This document shows positions 1 through 5,847 of a stretch of DNA of 7,489 nt, in pieces (positions within the stretch are counted from its first letter, which is position 1; every line of letters begins with the position of its first letter). The DNA comes from Clostridiales bacterium (GTDB lineage Bacteria; Bacillota; Clostridia; Saccharofermentanales; Saccharofermentanaceae): assembly GCA_017612755.1 (NCBI GenBank), contig JAGAFH010000238.1, forward strand, positions 1 to 7,489, read 5' to 3'. The position numbers were made by a program, and so were the translations under genes. Under the pieces are notes generated by a model. That model was not told where the DNA came from. It did not search any database and saw only the letters and a list, made by a program, of their open reading frames with translations.

Positions 1-2
1 AA

Positions 3-542
3 GTTAGTCCATATTCGATAGATTATTCGTTTGATTGCTTAGCGACCAAGTGTATCGAATTGGCCGGGATAGAGGATTACAATCTTGGAGATATCTACAA
101 CGGAGATTCGGATTATCAACCCATCTACTATCCTGATTACTCAAAGGTACTAGAAGAGATGACATTTGAATCTGTTGACTATTCTCCTAATGAGTTTGAG
201 AACCATATCAATAGGTCATTCTTTATTTATGGATTATGGGTTTATATAAATGAGTATGACAATCCCGAGTGGACAGAAGATGCTTTTAGATACTGGGCTG
301 ACTATTATATGAGCAACGGTAATGATGCTCTTGTTGATCATTGTGATGAGGGATACTACTTTATATGCGAGGATGATATGTTTAGCGCAGTTTATTTTCT
401 GAACGATTGTTCCTTCTCGTATAACTATTACTTTAATAATGGAACTACAGAAGACTATCAGATTTATCTTGATATCTGCGAAGAACTTGGACTTCCGACT
501 TGTGATGAAGTGACTGAGGAGATAATGGGAAACAGTAATTAA
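3..542 (+). CDS. 3' part of an unknown acidic, Tyr-rich protein (truncated at window edge)
   Basis: The reading frame is open to the left edge (codons from position 3), so 179 C-terminal residues are visible and the true start lies outside. A TTG at 60 is the first start-like codon, but it has no Shine-Dalgarno sequence and is probably internal. The visible protein is strongly acidic (almost 40 Asp/Glu against about four Lys/Arg), contains 23 tyrosines and about seven cysteines, and has no obvious membrane segment in the visible part. I do not recognise a family; an aromatic patch FFIYGLWVY near the middle may be a hydrophobic core strand. The DNA is clearly more AT-rich than the rest of the window, with A/T-ending codons, which would fit a recently acquired or accessory gene. 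It ends 26 bases before a hairpin terminator. A surface or secreted protein, or a phage or defence-related small protein, are both possible; neither can be shown. That it is coding is fairly sure from the long open frame and the terminator position. Confidence 0.6.
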   Translation, partial: VSPYSIDYSFDCLATKCIELAGIEDYNLGDIYNGDSDYQPIYYPDYSKVLEEMTFESVDYSPNEFENHINRSFFIYGLWVYINEYDNPEWTEDAFRYWADYYMSNGNDALVDHCDEGYYFICEDDMFSAVYFLNDCSFSYNYYFNNGTTEDYQIYLDICEELGLPTCDEVTEEIMGNSN

Positions 543-567
543 TCTAATTCCTATAAACGACAATTGA

Positions 568-591
568 AAAGAGCCGCATCTGCGGCTCTTT
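568..591. terminator. Bidirectional intrinsic terminator between convergent genes
   Basis: A perfect 10-bp inverted repeat, AAAGAGCCGC (568-577) and GCGGCTCTTT (582-591), encloses an ATCT loop. Rightward, the stem ends in TTT followed by GTT. Leftward, it ends in a run of T (complement of the A run at 567-570). It lies between the stop codon of the rightward gene at 542 and the stop codon of the leftward HPr-like gene at 593, so it can end transcription from both sides. Confidence 0.85.
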
Positions 592-592
592 G

Positions 593-823
593 TTATTCGA
601 TGATGAACTGCTTTATGCTGTCTAAGAATTCGTCGCAGCTGTCTGTGTAGATCTGGCAGTCCAGACACTCGGCAGGGACTATGCTGAAGATACCCATGAG
701 GCTCTTGGCGTCTACCGTATATCTTCCTGAGATCAGGTCGATATCTGCAGGGCAGTAGTTGGCTGCGGTAACGAAGTCCTTTACATCGTTGATGGTCATA
801 AGTCTAATCTTGATCTTGATCAT
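593..823 (-). CDS. HPr-family protein lacking the phosphorylatable histidine
   Basis: This is a 76-residue protein, slightly shorter than HPr (about 85-88). It aligns with the HPr fold: a first strand MIKIKIRL, then a helix NDVKDFVTAA. The segment DAKSLMGIFSI (38-48) matches the HPr signature around Ser46 (KSxMGxxSL), giving Ser41 as the regulatory-serine equivalent. The loop that carries GLHARPA with His15 in true HPr is replaced by TINDVKDF, and the protein contains no histidine, so PTS phosphotransfer is ruled out. It may be a Crh-like regulator or simply use the HPr fold. Cysteines at 24, 53, 56 and 63 are unusual for the family. The start ATG (823-821) overlaps the stop of the upstream glycosyltransferase as ATGA, with AAGGAGAG a little upstream, so it is the second gene of a leftward operon and is probably translationally coupled. 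It ends just before the hairpin terminator. Family call fairly sure; function unknown. Confidence 0.75.
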   Translation of the reverse strand: MIKIKIRLMTINDVKDFVTAANYCPADIDLISGRYTVDAKSLMGIFSIVPAECLDCQIYTDSCDEFLDSIKQFIIE

Positions 824-2022
824 TTTTCCTTACTCTCCTTGATTACTCTTTCAAAATATTCTGTATATTTTCTGACTATAACATCCCAGGTAAAATTGTC
901 CAGGACGAACTGTCTTCCTGTCTTTCCCATCTTCTCCGCCGTCTCTTCGTTTTTGGTGTAGAAGTCGATACAGCCTTCGAACTCGTAGTAGTCCTTGAAG
1001 TAAAGGGCGGAGTTGGACTGCTGGGCAAAGCCCCTTGTTACGTCGCAGTCTGCGTGGACCAGGGCAGGGCGCTCGCAGAGCCAGGACTCCATAAGGACAA
1101 GGGAGAAGCTCTCGTGGATGGAGGGCTGGCAAAGGGTAAGGGCTGCGGCACAGGCATCGTACTTGACCTGGGGGTCAACGAAACCTAAATCGATGACTTC
1201 GTTCCTGATGTCGTTAGGGATCTTGACTTCACCGCCGCCGATAAGTACCAGCTTCAGCTTGCTGTCCTCGTGTCTCTTTCTGTATTCCCTGAAGTAGTCG
1301 ATAAGAAGGTAGATATTCTTACCGGCGTCTTTTCTTCCTGCATAGAGGATAAAGGGATCTTCTATCTTCTGTTCTCTTCTGAACCTTTCGGCATCGTAGG
1401 TGAATTCCGTATCAACGCCTTCTCCCAGGACTGCCTGGTCTACTTTACTGAGGTCGTAGATCCTGTTGGCCAGTTCGTACTCGTTATTTGCGTGGTAGAT
1501 CATGCCGGCTAAGTCCTTAAAGACTTCCTTATAGATGTCCATGTAAGCGTAGGACTCGTCGTGAAGGCAGGGGATAAGGACTGACTTTTCAGGGACAGCC
1601 TTTATGCCGTGGTATGTGGTTCCGAACATATAGGGGATAAAGACGAAAAGATCGTATTCGTCCTTGTGGTCTTTAAGGTAGTCGCAGAGATCGGTGCTGT
1701 TGACCATCTCGGAGATAAAGTACTTCTCTTCTTCGGCCGTTACCTTTTCGTTCTGCATCAGCTTTAAGTTGATGGCATCAAAGCCCTTGGTATCCCTCTT
1801 TCTTACCTTGAAGCGCCTGACGGGAAGGCCCCCTTCTTCTGTGAGGCCGGGCTTATGGAAGTCCTTGTTCCAGTCGGAGGTAAACTTATCTATACAGGTA
1901 CAGATGATCTCCACATCTATGCCTGAAGCCTTTAAGTGCTTTGCTATACCGCGGAGCTCCATCTCAGCGCCGCCGGGGATCTTATCGCCGTACCAGGGTG
2001 TAACGAATCCGAGTCTCATCAT
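820..2022 (-). CDS. Glycosyltransferase family 4 (GT-B fold)
   Basis: The 400-residue length is typical of a retaining GT4 enzyme that moves a sugar from a nucleotide-sugar donor, probably at the cytoplasmic face for surface glycan or glycolipid synthesis. The N-terminal Rossmann half begins MMRLGFVTPWYG with the PGGAE loop (16-20) that binds donor or acceptor in GT4 enzymes. The C-terminal half has LYAGRKDAGKN (226-236), with Arg230 and Lys235 placed to bind donor phosphates, and the E-x7-E motif in ESFSLVLME (Glu304 and Glu312), the family hallmark. There is no signal peptide or membrane span. The start is chosen at ATG 2022-2020, six bases after GGAG (2032-2029). The next ATG codon gives a protein one residue shorter, and TTG at 2025 is less likely. 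It has its own leftward promoter and shares a stop/start overlap with the HPr-like gene. No other glycan genes are visible, so donor and acceptor cannot be told. Confidence 0.88.
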   Translation of the reverse strand: MMRLGFVTPWYGDKIPGGAEMELRGIAKHLKASGIDVEIICTCIDKFTSDWNKDFHKPGLTEEGGLPVRRFKVRKRDTKGFDAINLKLMQNEKVTAEEEKYFISEMVNSTDLCDYLKDHKDEYDLFVFIPYMFGTTYHGIKAVPEKSVLIPCLHDESYAYMDIYKEVFKDLAGMIYHANNEYELANRIYDLSKVDQAVLGEGVDTEFTYDAERFRREQKIEDPFILYAGRKDAGKNIYLLIDYFREYRKRHEDSKLKLVLIGGGEVKIPNDIRNEVIDLGFVDPQVKYDACAAALTLCQPSIHESFSLVLMESWLCERPALVHADCDVTRGFAQQSNSALYFKDYYEFEGCIDFYTKNEETAEKMGKTGRQFVLDNFTWDVIVRKYTEYFERVIKESKEK

Positions 2023-2053
2023 CAAAATCTCCGTTTAAACGAGTTGCTATTAG

Positions 2054-2081
2054 ATTATAAATAAAAAAGCATGTTTGACAA
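2054..2081 (-). promoter_or_regulatory. Leftward promoter of the glycosyltransferase operon
   Basis: Read on the minus strand, TTGTCA (2081-2076) and a perfect TATAAT (2059-2054) are separated by 16 bp, a good sigma-A promoter. The predicted start of transcription near 2047 leaves a short leader of about 25 bases that contains GGAG ahead of the ATG at 2022. The -35 box overlaps that of the rightward promoter by five bases. Confidence 0.7.
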
Positions 2082-2101
2082 CCCCGAACTATTGTTATAA
2101 T
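2075..2101 (+). promoter_or_regulatory. Rightward promoter of the T-box-aspS-mtaB operon
   Basis: A perfect TTGACA (2075-2080) is followed after 15 bp by a perfect TATAAT (2096-2101) that carries the extended -10 element TG one base upstream (2093-2094). The spacer is two bases shorter than optimal, which the extended -10 may compensate for. Transcription should begin near 2108, just ahead of the T-box Stem I base at 2113. Confidence 0.7.
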
Positions 2102-2107
2102 ATCCTT

Positions 2108-2355
2108 CTCGACGCTATGACGGAGAAAAGTACCTTTGAATATCGCGTTACAGAGAGTTCCCGTAAGGTGAGAGGCGGAGCAGAATGATCCAAAGGGAAG
2201 AACACTTCACCAGCAGCGATCCGAAAAGTTTTCTTAGTAGGTGAGCCGTATATCCTGCGATAAAGGATCAGAGCAGACCGGTAAAAGGCCGGTAAATCAG
2301 GTGGTACCGCGGACTTGTGTTCGTCCTGAACGAGTGATTCGTTCGGGATTTTTTT
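2108..2355 (+). promoter_or_regulatory. T-box riboswitch leader controlling aspS, with an apparent Asn (AAC) specifier
   Basis: This is a tRNA-sensing leader. Stem I: the base CGCT (2113-2116) pairs with AGCG (2215-2218), and GGAG (2122-2125) pairs with CTTC (2205-2208). The specifier loop has AGTA (2129-2132) on its 5' strand and GAAG-AAC-A (2197-2204) on its 3' strand, and CCTTTG (2133-2138) pairs with CAAAGG (2191-2196). The distal part has AGAGAG (2152-2157) and the GGTGAGAG loop (2167-2174). The Stem II-type element TTAGTAGGTGAGCCG follows near 2234-2248, then Stem III, ACCGG (2277-2281) with CCGGT (2289-2293). The antiterminator pairs CAGG (2298-2301) with CCTG (2325-2328) and GCG (2309-2311) with CGT (2322-2324) around the bulge TGGTACC (2302-2308), whose TGGT meets the tRNA acceptor end. 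Uncharged tRNA should stabilise the antiterminator and allow aspS transcription. By alignment with the glyQS T-box (GAAA-GGC-A), the specifier is AAC at 2201-2203, followed by the expected purine; no Asp codon sits there. Confidence 0.93.
2324..2355 (+). terminator. T-box regulated intrinsic terminator
   Basis: TCCTGAACGA (2324-2333) pairs with TCGTTCGGGA (2339-2348) through one G-U wobble, with a GTGAT loop, followed by seven T (2349-2355). Its 5' arm shares TCCTG with the 3' arm of the antiterminator, so the two structures exclude each other. This is the expected default-off state when the cognate tRNA is charged. Confidence 0.9.
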
Positions 2356-2375
2356 ATTTTACGGAGGAAAGAGAA

Positions 2376-4124
2376 ATGGAAGCAAACATCTACAGAGACA
2401 AAGTGATCTCAGAGATCACAGAGAGCGACGTAGGATCTAAGGTAAGAGCCGCAGGCTGGATCGAAAACATAAGAGACCACGGCGGAGTATCCTTCATAGA
2501 TCTTCGTGACATGTACGGAGTACTTCAGGTAGTCATGAGGGACACATCCCTTCTGGACGGCCTTGTAAAGGAAGACTGTATCTCCGTTGAGGGCGTTATC
2601 GAGCACAGGGATGAGGAGACATATAACCCTAAGATCGCATCAGGTACTATCGAGCTGGACTGTAAGGCAGTGGACGTTCTCGGCAAGGTTAGATCCCAGC
2701 TCCCCTTTGAGATCATGACATCAAAGGAGATCCGTGAGGACGTAAGACTTAAGTACAGATATCTCGACCTCCGTAACAAGAAGGTGAAGGACAATATCGT
2801 CTTCAGATCAAAGGTCATCTCCTTCCTCCGCCAGAAGATGACGGAGATGGGTTTCCTGGAGATCCAGACACCTATCCTTACTTCATCTTCCCCTGAGGGA
2901 GCAAGAGACTATATCGTTCCTTCCAGAAAGTATAAGGGCAAGTTCTATGCCCTTCCCCAGGCCCCCCAGCAGTTCAAGCAGCTCCTGATGGTGTCCGGAT
3001 TTGATAAGTATTTCCAGATCGCTCCCTGCTTCAGAGATGAGGATGCCAGGGCAGACAGATCTCCCGGAGAGTTCTACCAGCTTGATTTCGAGATGAGCTT
3101 TGCTACCCAGGAGGATGTATTCCGCGCAGGTGAGGAGATCCTTACTGCAGCCTTTGAGAAGTTCGCTCCCGAGGGCGCACAGGTAACGGCAGCACCTTAT
3201 CCCGTTATCTCCTATGCCCAGGCAATGCTGGAGTTCGGTACAGATAAGCCTGACCTTAGAAACCCTCTGCGCATCATCGACGTAACGGAGTTCTTCTCCA
3301 GATGTACATTTAAGCCTTTCATCGGAAAGACAGTAAGGGCTATCAACGTCCACGCCAAGCTCTCTAAGGGCCAGCATGAGAAGATGCTCAAGTTTGCCCA
3401 GGAGATCGGAATGGGCGGCCTTGGCTACCTGGAAGTCCTTGAGGATATGACCTACAAGGGACCTATCGACAAGTTCATCCCCGATGATATGAAGACAGAG
3501 ATCAGAGACTTAGCTGGTCTTCAGGCAGGTGATACCATCTTCTTTATCGCTGATACTGAGGCAAGAGCCAACAGCTTCGCTGGCCAGATCAGAAACGAGC
3601 TGGGGGCAAGGCTCGACCTTATTGAGAAGAACGCTTTCCGTTTCTGCTATGTAAATGATTTCCCCATGTATGAGTACGACAAGGATATCAAGGGTTATAT
3701 CTTTACCCACAATCCCTTCTCCATGCCCCAGGGCGGACTTGAGGCTCTTGAGACAAAGAAGCCCGAGGAGATCCTTGCTTACCAGTACGACATCGTATGT
3801 AACGGCGTTGAACTCTCATCCGGAGCTGTCCGTAACCACGACCTTATGATCATGAAGAAGGCCTTCGAGATCGCAGGCTATTCCGAGGAGGATCTTAAGA
3901 ACAAGTTCGGTGCACTTTATACCGCATTCCAGTTCGGTGCTTCGCCCCATGCAGGTATGGCTCCCGGCGTAGACCGTATGATCATGCTCCTGAGAAACGA
4001 GGAGAGCATCCGTGAGGTCATCGCCTTCCCTATGAACGGCAATGCCCAGGATCTTCTCTGCGGCGCTCCCGGCGAAGTAACAGAGCAGCAGCTCCGTGAG
4101 GTCCATATCAAGGTCAGGGCATAA
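2376..4124 (+). CDS. aspS: Aspartyl-tRNA synthetase (possibly non-discriminating)
   Basis: A 582-residue class IIb synthetase of bacterial type (usual length about 590) that charges tRNA with aspartate in the cytoplasm. The N-terminal OB-fold anticodon domain covers about 1-105. The class II core follows, with motif 2 FRDEDARADR (219-228) and LDFEMSF just after, a GAD insertion domain in the middle (from about 285 to 420, entered after FGTDKPDLRNP), and motif 3 GMAPGVDR (527-534). The anticodon domain has RDHGG with His35, where discriminating AspRS such as E. coli and B. subtilis carry Leu. The equivalent His31 in Pseudomonas aeruginosa AspRS has been implicated in tRNA(Asn) recognition. Near the C-terminus FPMNGNAQDL replaces the common FPKTQxAxDL. 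The ATG at 2376 is chosen because GGAGG (2363-2367) lies eight bases upstream and the protein aligns from there; an in-frame upstream extension would run through the T-box. Regulated by the T-box, and overlaps mtaB by one base. Enzyme call certain, dual specificity an inference. Confidence 0.97.
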   Translation: MEANIYRDKVISEITESDVGSKVRAAGWIENIRDHGGVSFIDLRDMYGVLQVVMRDTSLLDGLVKEDCISVEGVIEHRDEETYNPKIASGTIELDCKAVDVLGKVRSQLPFEIMTSKEIREDVRLKYRYLDLRNKKVKDNIVFRSKVISFLRQKMTEMGFLEIQTPILTSSSPEGARDYIVPSRKYKGKFYALPQAPQQFKQLLMVSGFDKYFQIAPCFRDEDARADRSPGEFYQLDFEMSFATQEDVFRAGEEILTAAFEKFAPEGAQVTAAPYPVISYAQAMLEFGTDKPDLRNPLRIIDVTEFFSRCTFKPFIGKTVRAINVHAKLSKGQHEKMLKFAQEIGMGGLGYLEVLEDMTYKGPIDKFIPDDMKTEIRDLAGLQAGDTIFFIADTEARANSFAGQIRNELGARLDLIEKNAFRFCYVNDFPMYEYDKDIKGYIFTHNPFSMPQGGLEALETKKPEEILAYQYDIVCNGVELSSGAVRNHDLMIMKKAFEIAGYSEEDLKNKFGALYTAFQFGASPHAGMAPGVDRMIMLLRNEESIREVIAFPMNGNAQDLLCGAPGEVTEQQLREVHIKVRA

Positions 4125-5431
4125 TGAAAGTATATCTTCAGACTCTCGGCTGCCGGGTGAACCAGTATGAGACCGACGCAGCCAGAGAGCTCTTCATAAA
4201 GAGCGGATATGAGATAACAGATTCTCCTGAGGAGGCCGATATCTGTGTAGTCAACACATGTACGGTGACGGGAGAAGCAGACCGCAAGTCAAGACAACAG
4301 CTCCGTAAGATGGCACGCCTTAACCCGCGTGCCGTTGTCGTTGCTATGGGCTGTATGTCAGAGATGGCAGAAGGGGCTGTAGATGCGGACGTGGTCCTGG
4401 GAACAAAGGACAAGACTTCTATTGTCGAAAAGACAGAAAGCTTCTTAAGGGAAAAGAAGGAACTGTCCCATCAGGCATCTACCGTACGTCCGGAAGTCTC
4501 GAAAAAAGACGATTACCATGAATTCGGAACAGTCCTTTCCCCGGAGGGTACCAGAGCCTTCATGAAGATAGAGGACGGCTGCAATAAGTTCTGCACTTAC
4601 TGCATCATCCCCTTTGCCAGGGGAAGGGTCGCCAGCCGTGATGAGGATAATATCATCTCTGAGGCGGAGTATCTGGCTTCGGAAGGATTCCGGGAAGTCG
4701 TTGTTTCCGGTATCCATATCTGTTCCTATGGAAAAGACAGGGGAGAAGGCATAGAGGCTTTATCCCGGGTCCTTACAAGGATAGGGCAGATAGAGGGGAT
4801 CGAAAGGATCAGGATAGGTTCCATGGAGCCTATGTCACTGACACCTGAATTTATATCTGATCTTTCGAAGATCTCTAAGCTCTGCCCTCATTTCCATCTG
4901 TCCCTTCAGAGCGGCAGCGCTACTGTCCTTAAGAGGATGAACAGGGACTATGATCCGGATCAGTTTATCGAAAAAGTGGAGATGCTGAGGAGTGCTTTTC
5001 CCACCATGTCCCTTACAACGGATATCATCTGCGGCTTCCCCGGAGAGACGGATGAGGAATTCTCGGAGACCTTAAGGTTCTGTGACAGGGCAGGATTTAC
5101 GAAAGTCCATGTTTTCCCCTATTCCCTCAGGGAGGGAACTGTTGCAGCAAAGATGGAGCAGCTTCCCGGCGGTGTGGGAAAGGCCAGGACAAAGGTCTTA
5201 TCTGACTGGTCCGACAGGGCCGAGGAGAGATTTGCGGAAGGTTTCACAGGCAAGGAGACTTCTGTCCTCATCGAGACATATAAGGACGGGATAGCTGAAG
5301 GATATAACCCGGAGTACGTCAGATCCTTTGTAAAGATGGACCCTGACACCTTCTCAAAGCTTCAGGGGACCATTGCCCCTGTCAAGGTTACCGGATCTTC
5401 CTCCCGGAACATCATCTGCGATTTAATATAA
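4124..5431 (+). CDS. mtaB: tRNA t6A37 C2-methylthiotransferase
   Basis: A 435-residue radical SAM methylthiotransferase that converts t6A at position 37 of ANN-decoding tRNAs to ms2t6A. The UPF0004 domain opens with TLGCRVNQYET, and its three cluster cysteines are Cys10, Cys46 and Cys77. The radical SAM domain has CxxxCxxC at Cys153, Cys157 and Cys160 in DGCNKFCTYCIIPFARGR. A TRAM-like RNA-binding domain fills roughly the last 60 residues. TLGCRVNQYE and the spacing fit MtaB rather than MiaB or RimO, which differ in these motifs. The ATG overlaps the aspS stop as TAATG. Only a weak Shine-Dalgarno sequence (AAGG at 4110-4113) lies inside aspS, so translation probably depends on coupling and expression follows the T-box. 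All six cluster cysteines are present, so the enzyme should be active. Confidence 0.93.
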   Translation: MKVYLQTLGCRVNQYETDAARELFIKSGYEITDSPEEADICVVNTCTVTGEADRKSRQQLRKMARLNPRAVVVAMGCMSEMAEGAVDADVVLGTKDKTSIVEKTESFLREKKELSHQASTVRPEVSKKDDYHEFGTVLSPEGTRAFMKIEDGCNKFCTYCIIPFARGRVASRDEDNIISEAEYLASEGFREVVVSGIHICSYGKDRGEGIEALSRVLTRIGQIEGIERIRIGSMEPMSLTPEFISDLSKISKLCPHFHLSLQSGSATVLKRMNRDYDPDQFIEKVEMLRSAFPTMSLTTDIICGFPGETDEEFSETLRFCDRAGFTKVHVFPYSLREGTVAAKMEQLPGGVGKARTKVLSDWSDRAEERFAEGFTGKETSVLIETYKDGIAEGYNPEYVRSFVKMDPDTFSKLQGTIAPVKVTGSSSRNIICDLI

Positions 5432-5461
5432 ATTTAATATTTAGTTCAATCTAAATTAGTT

Positions 5462-5488
5462 TTGATTATTTGAGATGTGTGATAGAAT
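5462..5488 (+). promoter_or_regulatory. Probable extended -10 promoter for the ireB cluster
   Basis: TAGAAT (5483-5488) is preceded by TGA, which gives an extended -10 (TGn). A weak -35, TTGATT (5462-5467), sits 15 bp upstream. The spacer after mtaB (5432-5524) is strikingly AT-rich, as is common for promoter regions. Transcription would begin near 5495 and leave a leader of about 30 bases ahead of ireB. Confidence 0.55.
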
Positions 5489-5489
5489 G

Positions 5490-5511
5490 ATTCCATCAGG
5501 ATAAATGGAAT
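5490..5511. repeat. Inverted repeat in the ireB leader
   Basis: ATTCCAT (5490-5496) and ATGGAAT (5505-5511) form a perfect 7-bp inverted repeat around an 8-base centre. It sits just after the -10 box and ends immediately before the GGGGGAGAGG ribosome binding site. It could be an operator over the transcription start or a small mRNA hairpin. Function is unproven. Confidence 0.45.
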
Positions 5512-5524
5512 AGGGGGAGAGGAT

Positions 5525-5773
5525 ATGAACTCAGAGACGACCAGATTTAATTTCTCGTCTGACAAGACTGCCAATGTCAGGGAGCTGATGACTTATGTCC
5601 TCGGCGCTCTCAAGGAGAAAGGTTACAATCCGATCAACCAGCTGGTAGGTTATTTCATCTCGGGAGATCCTACTTATATCACCAACTACAAGGGTGCAAG
5701 AGGCGTCATCAAGAGGATAGACCGTGATGAGCTGCTGGAGGTCATCATTTCGGATTACTGTTCGAGACTGTAA
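5525..5773 (+). CDS. ireB: IreB family regulatory phosphoprotein (UPF0297)
   Basis: An 82-residue cytoplasmic protein of the UPF0297/DUF965 family. In Enterococcus faecalis, IreB is phosphorylated on N-terminal threonines by the PASTA kinase IreK and acts as a negative regulator of cephalosporin resistance. The family signature is clear: N-terminal ETTRF with Thr5 and Thr6 at the phospho-acceptor region, then ALKEKGYNPINQLVGY (near 28-43), SGDPTYI, and an acidic RDELLEVII tail. Length matches the family. The ATG follows GGGGGAGAGG (5513-5522) at close spacing. Its position ahead of ruvX and a DUF1292 gene is the standard Firmicutes order, although alaS, often found upstream, is here replaced by aspS-mtaB. 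A GC-rich hairpin with a T-tract follows the gene. Identification is firm; its role in this organism is inferred from homology. Confidence 0.93.
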   Translation: MNSETTRFNFSSDKTANVRELMTYVLGALKEKGYNPINQLVGYFISGDPTYITNYKGARGVIKRIDRDELLEVIISDYCSRL

Positions 5774-5796
5774 CAGATCACATCAGACCATCTTAT

Positions 5797-5829
5797 CGGC
5801 AGCAGGCGGGCCTGTTGCCGTTTATTTTT
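5797..5829 (+). terminator. Terminator-like hairpin between ireB and ruvX
   Basis: CGGCAGCAGG (5797-5806) pairs with CCTGTTGCCG (5811-5820) across a CGGG loop, with one G-U wobble. TTTATTTTT (5821-5829) follows. This is a good intrinsic terminator by shape. The ruvX ATG comes 18 bases later, leaving no room for a new promoter, so it probably acts as a partial terminator or a processing/stability hairpin. Confidence 0.75.
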
Positions 5830-5847
5830 GTTTAAGGAAGGAAAGAT

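Noticed and set aside
234..668. Leftward open frame of 144 codons
   Set aside because: It is antisense to the left-edge gene and crosses the bidirectional terminator and the end of the HPr-like gene; its protein has no recognisable pattern.
2187..2189. GAT triplet in the T-box leader as an Asp specifier
   Set aside because: It lies on the far side of the CCTTTG/CAAAGG helix, outside the specifier loop opposite AGTA, so it cannot be read by the anticodon in the usual geometry.
2241..2375. In-frame extension of aspS upstream of the ATG at 2376
   Set aside because: It runs through the T-box antiterminator and terminator, adds residues unlike AspRS, and has no good ribosome binding site; GGAGG sits correctly before 2376.
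2883..3377. Leftward open frame of 164 codons inside aspS
   Set aside because: A shadow of the highly conserved AspRS core on the other strand; no ribosome binding site or family likeness.
5421..5440. Direct repeat ATTTAATAT (5421-5429 and 5432-5440) at the mtaB end
   Set aside because: Two copies in very AT-rich sequence, easily due to chance and partly inside the stop region of mtaB.
5440..5455. Stem TTTAG-TTCAAT-CTAAA after mtaB as a terminator
   Set aside because: Only five weak A/T-rich pairs and no proper T-tract; the mtaB transcript probably has no strong intrinsic terminator here.
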